A stretch of 64,000 nucleotides of DNA from Plectrocnemia conspersa (GCA_009617715.1 VTFK01000164.1:372001-436000), one strand, 5' to 3'; positions 47,374 to 60,404 are shown, counted from the stretch's first letter. The notes: generated from the letters alone by a model not told the origin. A program made the numbers and translations.

Positions 47374-50300
47374 TTAATTGGAGTCCTCGGTTTTGAAAGT
47401 GGAAAGCATATCTTCGCTTTTGAAAGTGGAAGGCATATCTTCACTTTTGAAAGTGGAAGGCGTATCTTCGCTTTTGAAACTGGAAGGCATATCTTCACAT
47501 TTGAAAGTGGTCGGATTATCTTCGGCTGTAATCAGTTCTATGATGGCCCTAAAAATATGTATAAACAATTGAGCCATTTTTCACAGCAGATAATTAACAA
47601 ATAAAAATTATATACGTCAACAAACGCCCTTCGGACGAATCCCAATCTACAGGTCCGGGATTCTGCAGTTTATTCTGCAGCAGCGAATCCAGCTCGCCCC
47701 TCAGTCGACCCAACAAGTGAGCCGTGCTAGGGCTGGTAACCCATTTTCCGCTTCCGCTCTCCACGAACACAGTAGAGTGAGATTCAGGGTTGGCTGCAAT
47801 GTATGAAATGTTAAAACCGTCAGCATGATTTACGATATGATGAGAATAACTTACGACTTATGACATAAGTGTCTCCGAAGAACAGGAGCGGAAGAGCGTG
47901 CGCTGGCGAAGTTCCATGCAAGTATACTTTGGTCGATTCTTGTTTTAGTAAATAGACGAGCCGAGGAGCAGGGGGCGCATTTCTCGCGTTGACGCTACCG
48001 GGGTGCAGCTGCACGTGTCTCACATCTTCGGTAGAAAGTATTGTGCGACCTCTGATTAAAAATAAATAAATGAGATAAATATTAAACGTTAATGCTCACA
48101 TCGCTCGCACCGCATCTAGAATGTTGGCAGCTCATATAATTGTTTTAATCTTCCTCCGTCCAATAAGTTTTCTTCATAATTGAAACGTCATGCATTAAAG
48201 CCGTTACAGCATAAATCGTATTGCCGCGTTTGGACGGTCTTAAAAAATAATTAAAAAAAAAATATTTTTCGAATAAAAATAAAAACGATTTAAATATTGA
48301 ATTGTTTTTGAATTCAATCGGTGCAATCTATTTCATTTAAAAAAAATCGTAATTCAAATATAATAATTAATTTTTCATAAGAAAAAAACAAAATGGCGTA
48401 TGGTAGAATTTCTCGTTTGTTTTTACACGTGCATCGTTGAATTTGACTGGTTATAAAGATTCGGAGTGCAAATTAACTTGGTATGTTTTAACTATTATAG
48501 TGTAAAATTTGCGAGGATTAAAACTAAACATCGATTTAACCGTATGGCTCAACCGTCATAATGAAATTATGGCGATCCCAAGACGACCGTCCGGGACGCA
48601 GCATACGCAAAAGTGAAGTCCCGCTGAGCCGTGCACCGAACTAAGCGGCGTTGTACAACTACACTGTACCTCCGACACCGCAAGCAACGTGCGGAGTGAG
48701 GATACTATTGTGAGGAAAAAAGCTCACAATACAATCCGACTCCGGACTTCCGACTCAGCAACTCACTGGACTACACTCGCCACTCGACTTGACTACTCGA
48801 ATTCTACACCTCGCCTCCTGTCTGAGCAACCATCTCCAGGACACGCGCTCGAGGATTAATATCGACGACTGTCGATGGATCCCAGTCAACTGTACAAATG
48901 TCCTACTACAAATCGTCAACCGGACCAGCCGATATCTACGAATATAGAAGCGTAACCGCGACCGCTTCAAATTGTTCAAGTTTCATATTCCACCATGAAA
49001 CAGAGACAGCTCAGAGACTGAAAAGTGAGTTTATAATTTTTAATACGTTTAATTGATCACCTTAAGCTGTATACGATAGTTAATATCGCATTATTGAAAA
49101 TTATTCGAGTTGTATAGAATTTGCATTTTTCTTCGATATAATTTTTCTCAGACTAGCTAAAATGTGAAATATATGTTAGTAAATTTACAATATGGTTTCT
49201 AAAACACGATACCTACAAAAAATACTAGGACGCGTCGTATGTGAGAATTACCCTTTCTAATAAAATTTCCATTATTATTAAAAGGAATGTTTATAGCAGG
49301 GTGGGTGCCAACCCGCGGCCCGCGAGATTCGTCACACTTTTACAAAATATATTTATTTTATAATGGCCAAAGTAGTGAAAACCAACGTATTAAAAAAATA
49401 CATTATTTGTGCATCCATATATTTAAAAATTAACTGTCGAAATTATGAGAAAAAATTATCTTTGATTTTAAATAATATTCTTGCGAATATATGACAGATA
49501 TTACCTGTTTTATTCATGAGTTTACAGTTATGAGTTCGCAGAATAATTATATTATTTTTTTAGGGGCATGCATTTTTCTGGCAAAATTCAAGGGTGGGGG
49601 CAAATTCCAAATTACATCCTGCCCCGAAAATACTTACTTATAGGTTGCGACGTTTGGATATAATCCAGCTACGATTAAGGCTTTCACCAGACTGTAGTTA
49701 TCCGAATTCATATTGCAGTCGGGCTCGTCGGGATCCGGAGTGTTAAGAAATTGGGCGTTGTTCAGCAGAGAAGCGAACTGCATTCGCATGTCCTTCAACA
49801 TCTCAAGCGTCCTCCAGCTCAGGAAGTTATCGTGGCAGAATTCGCGCGCTTCCCTGTTGCTGTACATCTTCTCCCAGATCATCTGAGCTTCGCAAGCCGC
49901 AATCTGATCTGAGCCGAGACCTTTAGATAGAATCAGACGCCTTTGCTCCACTAGTTCTTCCTTACCTAAAGTACGATTAGATTTTGATTTAAAATTTACA
50001 ATGGATCATGCAACTTATATTCTTATTAATATTTACCAATCGGCATTACGAAAGGATCTCGGAAAGCGATTGTAGCCGCTATGGCCGTAGCCGGAGCGGT
50101 CGCCGACATCAGAGCGGCTAACAATAGCATTCTAGCGGCACCGGGAGCCACCGGTAATCTCGCTACGTGTACTCCTAAAGGTGTCAACTTCGAATCGTCA
50201 TCCAAGATCCTCATTCTTAAATCATTTTATAGTTTAAATAGATAGATTATAATTATTAAAATTTAAAATTAACTTTTCGCATACCTATGTAGTAGTTTCA

Positions 50301-53300
50301 CGGCGTTGGTTATGGATTCAGATTGAGGCGGATCTAACAGTTTCTTTAAAAATTCCGGAGCCGGTCCGAGACGTAATAGAAGTACGGATAAAATCGGTTC
50401 GTGAAGAGGAGCTCTCAATAGTTCGGGAGCCGGTCGAGCGTCGAATTGCATTTGACGCGCTTTGGTGTAGAGACGCCAGCATTCACCGGACTGAACACGA
50501 CCAGCGCGTCCTCGTCTTGATTGAATAAAAAAAATTGTAAATAATAAACAAACATGTTAGGATTGAATAATTTATACCTTTGGTGAGCGTTAGCTTCAGA
50601 GATCCACTGTGGCTTCAAAGTGGTCATATCCCTATCGGCCTGATAATCCGTCAGCTTCATCCTACCGCAATCGATCACGTAAACTACGTCATCGATCGTA
50701 ATAGAAGTCTCCGCTATGTTAGTAGCCACGATGATCTTTCGGACGCCAGGCGGAGGTTTTCTGAATATTGCCTGCTGATCCAGTGAATTCAGCTTCGAAT
50801 GCAACGGCAGCAAAATATGCTCAGGCATCTGAAACTCTTGAACCGCCTGAATGACTTTGGCGATGTCGGCGTAGCCGGGCATGAAAACGAGGATGGCTCC
50901 ATTGGGGGCTCTGCAGAGGGAGTGAATCAAAGCGGCCACTAGCTCGTGGCACAACATTTCGCTCTCCGGCTCTCTCAACATATCTAAGAACCTATCGCTG
51001 TACTTTCCGGTGTATCGCAAGCCTTCGATGTACGGTTTGATCATTCGAGTGAAATCATGCTTCTTTTGCTCGGCCTCGAAACGCTTGACTTGATTGCGGC
51101 CCCCGTATTTGTTGAATTCTTCCGATCTATTCTTAGCAAACCCTCTGAAGTTGGTCAATTGTAAAGCGTCTTCTAAATAAAATTCTTTGACTGGAAACAT
51201 CAATCCGGGAATGTGTATCCGAGGACAGCCGTCGAAGTATTGAGAGAAGCGATCGGCGTCTAACGTGGCGCTCATCAGAATCAACTTGAGGTTTTTGCGT
51301 TTCGATATGATCTGAAAATATAATTGTATTATATTTTAGTAAAAAATGAAATTGTTTCAATTGTAGAATTAGGTAGAAATTAAATCACCATTTTTAGTAC
51401 GCCCATGGTGATATCGCAGATAGAATCGCGTTCGTGAACTTCGTCTATGATTACGTGCGAAATCTTTAGCAGTCCCGGGTCACTTTGGAGGCGTTGTAGC
51501 AGAACTCCGTTCGTAACAACTTCGATACTTCCATAATTACGGGGAGCTTTGCTAAAAAGTCATATAAAATATATCAATAAAACTGATATAAAAAACCGTG
51601 AGATCATGAAAACGGCAATTCAAAACAAGTTGATGCAGAAACATTCTTAATTGACATTTTTTTTATTTATTAAAATCTCACTGTGCTTTGAAAATTTTGT
51701 TTTGTGATTGACATTTTAAACATATTTGAAGCTGAGTTTGAGTTCTATGTTATAATTTAGTATGAAAATCACTATTGCACTAACAGCATTTTTACAAGCA
51801 TATGCAATTTTACATTGGATTGCAATTTTATGTCACTTATTTTATTTATATGTAAAAAATACAATGGTAGCAAAACTGTATATTTTTTAATTTAATAAAA
51901 TAATTGTTTTCAAAAAAACTATACAAGTTAAAATAAAACTAATTTCATATTTGAAATCATCAGTAGTTATTTTTTGGTAATATGTTATGAGTAGTAGTAA
52001 ATTCGGCTAAATATCTTAGCAAAAAAATATGTTAGAAAGAAATAAATTAAATTTGTTACAGTGAAGTTATGTTTTTTTTACTGGCGTTTCAGTGCAATAA
52101 TATTCGAATACATTTTCACCAGTAGATATATATTTGTACTAGTGAAAATATAATTTAATTGACAGGGGCTAGGTAAATTATACACTGCTTCTAATCTGTC
52201 GTTGAAACTCAATTTGACAGTTGCGATAAGTTAATTTTCATTCGAAACCTGGACGAATTAACTAAATACAAATTGACCTAATAAAAGTTTCATCAGGTCA
52301 AGTTGGATCTGGTTAATTCGTTTAGCTTAGGTTTGGGTTTGAACAGAAAATGGACGTTTTGCAGATGTGAAATTAAGTTTAAACTATAAAATAAAGCTAT
52401 AGTTTTATTGATAAATAATTGTTTGATACATTAAACTGGCCTAGTTAGTGATATTATATTTATAATAGTGAAAATATAACTCCACTGTAACGTCATTGAC
52501 AATATATTGTATTAAAAAAATACTAAAAAATAAACTTTTCTCTTCCACTATATAATTATATTATAATTGATAACAAATTAAATAGTCAGTTATATAATTA
52601 ATTTATGACTAATTATTATCAATAAACAGTCATACAACTCTTTAGTGCAGGGTCACACATAATTGTGTCATTTGCTGTTCGGAACTTTAACTGCTAGTTT
52701 TAACCTTCGACAATATAATAGCTCAAGAAATATAATCTTTAGTGGTAGTAAAATTTGTTCATGTTATCTCGAATATTATTGCAATTCAATCGATTCATCT
52801 ATCTATATCTATATGTTTTATTAATTATTATGTATCACTACTTCTTTACATAGGATGATGCCTTGTATTGCATTAGAATCGCACAAATGCAAAAAGTGAT
52901 ATGATTACACGATTTTATTTATTTTAGTTAAATAATGCTGAGTAAAGCGTTAAAGTTCGAGAGTAGGAAAGAGGCCAAATTCAGCCCGAGGAAATTCAGC
53001 GCTCCGGGCAAGAATTAAAATTTGTGACCCCTCCCGTTTTCATTGACATAAAATAATTTGAAAAAAATAGATTATATATATATATAAACAATGCAAATCT
53101 CTCCTCCTATCAAATTTTGATACAATTTTAGGAATTTCGCAATGAAATTAAAATGTTTTTAGAAATGAAAGGAAAGTCAGTAAAACAACTTTATTACATA
53201 TATAACACAGCACTTAAATGATATAAATAATTGCTTATAAAATAATGCTTAAAATATTTAAGAGCTATTATTTAAATTAAAAACCCGATTTAATTTTTTT

Positions 53301-54805
53301 TCACACTGATATATTTTTGTGCGCCATTTCGAAATTTTCTAATATGTGGGGAGTGCCTATTTATTCCATTAGTTATTTAAATAAATTAGCGTTTTTAACC
53401 TTAAATTATACAAAAAAAAACATATTACAAGGCTCAAAGGTTCACGGTACCTTGATGACGTTTTATAAGTGTAATCGGGTGTTTAAAGACTTGTCGAGAT
53501 TAACAGATGAGCATTTAAAATCGGCACTGAAGACAACATTATCCAAACGATATTTATAAAATAATTTTAATTAAAATGTAAATTTATTTAGGAAAACTGA
53601 AAAATCCGATTTTCCCTCTTGAAATGAATTTGGTAGTCCATTTCGTGTATAAATTTGAGACTATTGTACATCTAGTTTTTGGGCTGTATCATTTTCTATT
53701 GATAAAATTAAGATATGTCTCAATAAGTTTCTATTGGAATATTAGGCAAAACATTTTGTAAAATGTAAAAATGATTTAAAAATCATATAAGAGTTGTATG
53801 TTATTTTGCTAACTCCGTTCTCTCATCTTAAGCATTACTATATTGAGTTGTATACACAATTTGAACACGGATATTGGTAATTTGATGAAAAAAGATGAAT
53901 ACCTCTCCAATCGAATAGTGTAACCGACACTCACGCCTAAATTTTCAGCCCTTTCAGCCGCTATTCTTTGAGCTACGCTACTGGCTGCTATGCGACGCGG
54001 TTGCGTTATGATAATATTAATTTGGGCCCCCTTTTTATTGGCGCAAGCTTCTTCCAGTATCAATTGACCGACCTATAATCAGGCTTGCGTTAATTTATTA
54101 TAAAAACTATTACTAGGTATATAGTATAAGCAGCAATACGAACCTGAGTCGTTTTACCGCATCCAGTTTCACCGCTTATAACCACCACTTGATTGTCGTT
54201 CACTGCTTTCAATATATCGAAGCGCTTTTCGTACGTCGGCAGCCGCCATCTGAAGGTCAGCATTTCGTTATATTGAACGTCTTGCAACTTGTCTATGTAA
54301 TCGTCGTGCAAAAATTCGTTCAATTGCTTTATGTTGGGGACATCTTTGTGGAATTGCAACGCAGTATTCAGCTTTTCGCAGAAAGAAACGTTAACGATAT
54401 CCCAATACTCTCTCTTGAACGTGTTTCTGTACGGACCGGGTTCGGGTTCATAATCGGCAAAATCGTCGTTTTTGTTATCGAGCGAATTCAGCATCGCCGT
54501 TATCTTGTTTTTAAGCGGTTCCGGAAGCTGCAGCTCGGGCTTTAATTAGATATCATCAAATAAATGCATGTTTAACTGATCGAATTTCGCCCAGAGGTCA
54601 AAACACTTACCACCGCTTTCGTTCTGTGTATTTGCAAATCTCTGTAGAAGAGGCCTATTTCTTTGCCCTTCAAGTGGGGCGGAGCTCTAATTCGGGGAAC
54701 ATTGGGGTCCCTTTGCTTCCTCTGGCCTCCTCTGCCTCCTCTGCCTCCTCTGCCTCCTCTGCCTCGAAAATTGCGATCTCCGCCGCGACGTCTTTCGGAC
54801 GACAT
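47374..54805 (-). CDS. DHX36: DEAH/RHA RNA helicase DHX36 (RHAU)
   Basis: DHX36 unwinds G-quadruplex RNA and DNA. Eleven minus-strand exons join in frame: 54611-54805, 54144-54539, 53903-54072, 51389-51551, 50578-51311, 50285-50515, 50037-50215, 49638-49965, 47855-48051, 47616-47793, 47374-47548, giving 981 residues (human 1008). The N-terminus is RGG-rich (about 10-28), then the RHAU-specific G4-binding motif PPHLKGKEIGLFYRD at 42-56. Helicase motifs: GETGCGKTT near 188-196, TQPRRIAA, DEVH at 290-293 (human has DEIH), SAT at 322-324, VATNIAETSIT, and QRRGRAGR at 552-559. The winged-helix/ratchet and OB regions follow (LTPLGVHVARLPV, AFRDPFVMPIG, GLYPNVA, LLFFGD). The C-terminus ends in tandem nonapeptides (FKSEDMPST) in place of the usual short NFPPRF-type tail. 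The RHAU motif rules out DHX9/DHX15/DHX57. Confidence 0.95.
47391..47512. repeat. 27-bp coding minisatellite (end of DHX36)
   Basis: About 4.5 tandem copies of a 27-bp unit (plus strand TTTTGAAAGTGGAAGGCATA followed by TCTTCRC) start at 47391, 47418, 47445, 47472 and 47499. On the minus strand each encodes FKSEDMPST, with variants FKCEDMPSS, FKSEDTPST, FKSEDMLST and FKTED. Because the unit is a multiple of three without stops, several other frames are open through it too. Confidence 0.9.
48540..49030. repeat. GC-richer block in DHX36 intron 8, probable transposon remnant
   Basis: The block is distinctly GC-richer than the intron around it and does not read as an exon of the helicase, whose phases are satisfied without it. 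It ends near a hairpin-like pair (TTTCATATTCCACCATGAAA at about 48982-49001). The composition and many short inverted motifs suggest an LTR or SINE-like remnant, but no ends were found. Confidence 0.35.
52085..52500. repeat. Hairpin-bearing dispersed repeat, copy 1 (DHX36 intron 3)
   Basis: Carries a hairpin at 52113-52149 (TTTTCACCAGTA ... TACTAGTGAAAA) and, at about 52308-52360, a conserved block GGTTAATTCGTTTAGCTTAG followed by GTTTGGGTTTGAACAGAAAA and TGGACGTTTTGC. Both parts recur together at 59940-60150, and the block also at 62535-62566. An AACTGGCCTAGTTAGTG... motif at 52433 parallels AACTAGGCCAGTTGAAATG at 62618. No coding capacity. Confidence 0.55.
53300..53559 (+). other. Unassigned 80-codon open frame in DHX36 intron 3
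   Basis: An open frame ending at 53559 with its C-terminal part (GTLMTFYKCNRVFKDLSRLT, DEHLKSALKTTL) looking protein-like and ending in a stop. It starts on TTG, with an in-frame ATG at 53344. No family recognised. It lies antisense within a helicase intron. Could be a transposon-borne or captured exon fragment, or chance. Confidence 0.2.
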
Positions 54806-54899
54806 TTTAGCGCCGACAACTCGATTGACATTACTCTAAACAGACATTTTAATGACCATGATTTTTATTATAACATCTTCATTATAAAACTGTGAGCTG

Positions 54900-57200
54900 A
54901 AAAATTATCTTATCACTGTTTATTCCGTTAAAGCTGAAACAATAACATTAAATTATAATAAATTATTATTATAATTTTAGTTGCTTTGTAAGATGATTTC
55001 AATATATTATTAAATTAATAAATTTTCGTAAATATCTTACTCCCCCCTCTGTCACAAGACTTAGTTGAGCCAGAGCCTGTATGTTTCACATGGTCACAAT
55101 TTTACTGACGCCTAATAAAAAACAACAAAATAATCTGAGTACTGCTCGCATGTTTCACCATGTTTATTGATTAGCAAAATTAAAGCATTCGAATATTCCG
55201 GTAGTTATTATATCGATATTTTAATTATATTGTTATCCCTTTAAATGTTTTTAATATTTTTATTCAGTATGTTTTGTAGATTTTAAATTGTTTTTTATTA
55301 CATTACAATTAAATTACAACTATACCTAATTGCCATATTTAGTATTTTTAAACGTTGTAAAGTCGGCTTATATGATAAATGTCCAACTAAGTTTATACTA
55401 TAATATATTAATTTTGAAAAATATCTAAGGATTTAAAAGTCAGAACATTTTCTTTGAAAATATCCATGTTTTTTTAAAATATAATTAACAAGAAATTATT
55501 TACCTGAATATTTATCAATATTTTCTGTTCCACACAATATGAAGTGTTTAAACAATCTTCCTTACATTCAAGCACTTCTAAAAGCACTGTTATCTACGAT
55601 TACCAAACCATTTTGTCATATTTATTTTTATTTTATTCGTTCATTCATTACATATACGAAATTTTCTTTTAAAAATTCGGGGAAATCTTTTTTTCTTTGC
55701 AACAATAAGTCTAGGAACACATCATCTTTGACAAAATATCGTCTTTCATTTATCGCTTCTGGATGCCTCTTAAGCTTTTATACCTAGGGCCAGAACACCA
55801 TTAGGCAATTTTTTGCAATAAAATATATTCCTATATTATTCATGAGTTTTTACAATTATCTGGAAGAAGCTTATGAGAAAGGAGTGCGTACAAAATTAAT
55901 TGATTGTGATATTTATGTGATTAAGATGTTATTTATTTATATAATTTTATTTTAATTTATTGCACATTTAATATTTATCTTAGAACAAAAAAAAATTTAC
56001 GAAAGATTTATCTCTCTTATTTAATGTTTATCCTGAATTTCGAAAAAATAAAGTAAATTACTTAAAAGCTATTTCGAATCACTAACAATAAAAATAATTT
56101 ATTATCCGCTTCTGCTTTTGAGCAATATGGAAAACCTCATTTTCGTAGTTTTAAGCCATTTAGACGTTTTTGTTTTCATCTTTAAGCCATATCTTTTTTT
56201 TTCGATACTTTTTTGCTCCAATACTGGTATTACCGGTATCTGTATTACCAATGTTGCGAACCTAGTTACAACATAAACGTCACTTGGCGAGTGATGGAGA
56301 GTAAAAATAGTTACCATTACTCCTTACACGAAAGTATGATATAAAATTTATTGTTTAAATACACTTTTAATATTATTTGGTCACATGACACATAAACAAA
56401 TAAATGTCAAAAATACTTATTGTAAACGTAAACTTTTATCTATGTTTTTAAGTTTTAAGTATACCATTTCTAGTTTGAAAGATAAATACGATAATCGCTC
56501 TGCTTTTCGCATCAATCAATACGTGATACGGTAACACTGTTCTAAAAAAACAAACATTTAAAGTTGTCCAATAAATAAATAATTAATAATCGCAGAGTAA
56601 TATAAAAACAAAATCACAAAAAAATATAAATTTATTACTGTGGAAAATAGGTTTAGGTCATTTATGTGCGAGATAGGGGGAGGAGGAGGAGCTTTTAATC
56701 AATAGTTAAAAAATGGCTTACAATTTGGTTATACGCATTTGGCGATTCTTATATGTAAATATTGAATTACTCTGCATTTTATTAAAATTGTAGGGCATTT
56801 TAAAACTGAGGTCGTGTAGTTGAAATATTACTTTTCAATTATGATTTTAAAATTGTTTAATGACGTAGTCAAGTATTTTTGTTAGGAAATATTACATAAA
56901 ATCCATAGCATGTTCGAATGTAATAATATTATCGTTTGAAGAGAGGAGTAAAATGCGCTGTTTAATCGTTAAACTGGAACCTTGAAACGAATACATAGAG
57001 ATCAGTTAAATCAGAGCACTCAAATGCGTCAATTTTCATCTCGAGCGCTAATGAATTCATATTTTACAATTATCGAATCGTTTCAAGGGCGAGCGTGTAT
57101 GGTCGAAAAAATGTGGCTTGCGACTGCGATCATTTATTTGGCCCTGATAAAAATGTTATCGGGGCAGTTTTTAAATATGTTTTTATATGTTTAATTAATT
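54900..57200. other. AT-rich stretch upstream of DHX36
   Basis: No gene supported. Open frames of 60-80 codons (for example 55539-55787) have AT-driven Phe/Ile/Lys/Asn composition and no recognisable domain. The DHX36 promoter should lie just above 54805, where CpG density is raised, but no core motif is convincing. Confidence 0.4.
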
Positions 57201-57221
57201 TCCTTCCCCTCTTCGGTGGAA

Positions 57222-57392
57222 ATGAACGAATACGTGACCACTTCCTCGACTGACTCTCTCCGGCTTAAGCTAGAGTGGGTAGACATGTTCCGAGATTTTA
57301 AGCGGCGCTTTAAACGACAAGATTGCAAAATTACTCCTTGCGGGACGCCAGTGTTTATTAGATTCGTCCCGTTTGGAAGCGCTTATCAGTAA
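57222..57392 (+). CDS. Possible 56-residue micro-ORF in a CpG-rich patch
   Basis: ATG-to-stop frame starting MNEYVTTSSTDSLRLKLEW and ending RFVPFGSAYQ, rich in basic residues. It sits at the left end of a CpG-rich block (about 57220-57500) in otherwise AT-rich DNA. No homologue recognised. Equally likely to be a chance frame in a promoter or enhancer. Confidence 0.2.
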   Translation: MNEYVTTSSTDSLRLKLEWVDMFRDFKRRFKRQDCKITPCGTPVFIRFVPFGSAYQ

Positions 57393-59620
57393 TCAGATTA
57401 CGGCGTTCGTAACGTAACTCGAGTTGCGTCGCCGGCAATCCACGCACGCGGTTTGCGTAACAACTTTCTTTGGAAGCGCGCGAGTTTTGTATCGCTGGAT
57501 TGCGTCACTTTTCAATAAGACATGGTCACCGTAGTAATTAGCGGGGTGACCATATTTCACTGGTGCAATTTATCCTTATATCTTTATTATCAAAATTTTC
57601 AGTGGCGTTTGCGCTGACCTTTGTTTTTACTTTGCTTTAAAACCTGCCTCAAATGATGTTTACAAGGTAAATGCTACTTTGTTAATTTCAAAATTATTAA
57701 CCTTCAGTGTTTTTATATAAATATTCTTTAAGACGAGTAATTAATCTGATATATTAATGTAAATAGTAAAAGCTTAAATTTTGAATACCAGTTACAAACG
57801 CATTAACTAAAATCAATAAACAAGTTTAATCTCATAATTATTATATAACATAGCAACAAGTCGAACGTAAACTATAACCACAAGTTAAGTAACCCACAAA
57901 CAGTAAAATGGTGTTACTTTATTTATATCACGCGTATTAGACAGTATTTTTATTTTTTCAATATTTAATTTATTGTTTATAAAATATCCTATTTTAAATA
58001 TGCATTAATTTTATAAAATCCTTAGCTCTCGTATTGCACACGAGAAGACAAAGGGATGTTTATTTAAAGAACAAAAACATCAACATTCAGAATACGAGCA
58101 ACGACTTTGTGTTATTTTCGACTTACATTTTTGGCAACTAACCATGTATATTTTTTATTTTCTTGTCGTATTCGAAATGCATCTTATAATGCTCGTGGAA
58201 AAATGAACTTTGATTATGAGACGAAACGAACTTAGGAACGATACTTTCTATCATTTCATCACAAGAAAAAATAACGAAACAAAGTAAGCCATATTTAGAT
58301 TATTTTATTATCAGACTCTCCTCTGGCATTTAATGATTGCGCTGCCGAAAGTATCACCGTTACTTGCGCTGGGCGATTGTTTAAATTATGATTATAAGAG
58401 TATAAGGAAATATCACGAGTTTTATTAAGTAATAGTATTTATATCACCAGTAATTCAATCAGCTATTATTTTTTTTTCGCTTTTAAACGAGGTTATCCTT
58501 TAAACGGTATGTTAATGTCGGTAACGTGGGTCAGATGTCAGATGTGATATGTTTCAATTCGCACCGCTAATCCGAAACCTTGTAGGTCAATAAAAAAGCG
58601 CGATTTGTGTGACCCAGTATGTTTTGATTCAGCCAGTGGGCGATTCGGGATTTTTAATGATTGTGATGAATTAACACAAGAAACGGTATGTCGCGCTTGT
58701 GTCATGTAATATTATAAATCGTGACTCTTACAGGTCAGCGTTGAATCATAGCAGCGGTTAAGTGTTACAGTAAATATTTGGGAATTTTTTAACACTTTCG
58801 TTTTTTGTATGCACAGTTCAATTTGGCAATCGATAATGTTGTGTATGTATGTACATATATTTTGCAAAATAAAAATAAAACGAGGCGATGAGAATGCTAG
58901 AAACTAATTCAAGGAATGATCGGTATAGCATTCTGGTAAATTTTCGAAATTTATTCGATATAATTTGAGCGTTTATTTTGATTTTTTTTTAATAATAACA
59001 GTTATATATAGTAATACAAGTATATAGGCGTACAATTTATGTAATAATAATAATAATATACATGTATACGTGCTATGTTGCTGTCGCTGGGATGCCGCGT
59101 TATCGTAGACTTTAAGATAAATCGGGTAGATTCGTGTGACTGCTTGGCTGGACCAGATTGGAAGGCTGAAGTGAAAGTGGCTGCATTTTTTAGGCTTCTA
59201 ATGGTCGTCTCAGAGGATTTGGCGTAGCTCTGATTGGACTCTGACGATCTTGCTTTGATCTGATCACTTAAATTGCAGGCCAAATCAGTAATTCTTTCTG
59301 CAACTGTATTTCGAGACAGATATATTATTATTTTTTGAAACTTTAGTTGAAAAACAATTTAATTTGTGTTTTATATTGACACTGCTAAGCTTAAACTTTT
59401 CCTCTTCTAATATTTATAAGCTTAACTTTGCCATTGATTTTTATTCCACCCATAATTAAATTGTGGAAATAAGTATTAACAATAAACTGCCAATTAAATG
59501 GACATTAAAACAGGTACATCTGTTTATTTTCCATTGAAAGATGAATTGGCTTAGTTTGTATATTGGACTTGACATAATAAAAGTTTTAAAACTATAATTA
59601 GCGTTAGAACTTTCATTAAG

Positions 59621-59760
59621 GACGGAATAGCGTAGTTCGTAACGTCTCAGACTAGTAACTCTAAGGTTGCGGGATCGAGCCCCATGCAGCGGCACTCAAA
59701 TTTTAATGTAATAAAGTATGCTTTATTAAAAAACCGGCCCAAGCGGCAGTGACGTATATT
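59621..59760 (+). mobile_element. tRNA-derived SINE
   Basis: A tRNA-like head shows an A box (TAGCGTAGTTCG, about 59628-59639) and a B box (GGTTGCGGGATCGAGCCCC, about 59665-59683), spaced as in RNA polymerase III internal promoters. It lacks a foldable complete cloverleaf and is followed by a short non-tRNA body (ACCGGCCCAAGCGGCAGTGA). This is the pattern of an insect SINE rather than a functional tRNA gene. The 3' end was not defined. Confidence 0.6.
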
Positions 59761-59859
59761 GGTTATAAATTATATTACACATAATAATTTATAAATATTA
59801 ATATGGATCTCACACTTTCAGTCTAGTGTTAATACTTACACGTAGGTACTCATTATATC

Positions 59860-60190
59860 TGATTGATTAAATCAGTTGGTACAGAGTAATGCATTGGGCT
59901 TATGCCTGTCGGGTTACAAGGGAAGATTTATTAATAAAAAAATGTAGGTCAAGATAGGTTTAGTTAATTCGTTTGTTCAGCAAATGGACCCTTCGCAATT
60001 GTTAAATTGAGTTTCGTAGACATTTAAGATCAACATATAATTTTACTAGCGCCTATCAGTTAAATTATATTTTCACTAGTAGAAATATATATATATCTAC
60101 TGGTGAAAATGTATTTAGATTTCATTTGTGAAAATATAACTTCACTTAAAAATACACATTCACTGTAATATTTATATGTTGTATGTAAAT
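59860..60190. repeat. Hairpin-bearing dispersed repeat, copy 2
   Basis: Begins with a GATTGATTAAATCAG palindrome and a TTGGTACAGAGTAATGCATT block, then AGGTTTAGTTAATTCGTTTG and AGCAAATGGACCCTTCGCAA (as at 52308-52360), and a hairpin at 60069-60110 (ATTTTCACTAGTAGA ... TCTACTGGTGAAAAT). The order of motifs differs from copy 1, in which the hairpin comes first. Confidence 0.5.
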
Positions 60191-60404
60191 AAATAATGAT
60201 AAGTATGTAAATCTATATATTACTACGTATGGAAAAGATGAAATCATATAATTTTACTAGCACATGTCAGATAAATTCTAGATTCAATTATAAATGTATT
60301 CCAATATACTTTTACTGAAATGACATTTTAAAAAATATTTTCGGAATAGATTACATCTCGAAAAAAGTATGCAAAGGAGAGCCCGAGAATTTCTAATTTA
60401 GAAT

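Noticed and set aside
47378..47572. Plus-strand 64-codon frame through the DHX36 minisatellite
   Set aside because: It arises because a 27-bp unit without stops leaves several frames open; the minus-strand frame continues the helicase in phase.
48755..48979. Minus-strand 74-codon frame as an extra DHX36 exon
   Set aside because: Exons 8 and 9 join in phase without it and its sequence has no resemblance to the helicase family.
47374..54805. Assignment as DHX9/maleless, DHX15 or DHX57
   Set aside because: There are no dsRNA-binding or UBA/RWD domains, and the RGG tract followed by HLKGKEIGLFYRD is the RHAU-specific motif.
59628..59700. Functional tRNA gene
   Set aside because: Internal promoter boxes are present but the acceptor and anticodon stems do not pair convincingly; the SINE explanation fits better.
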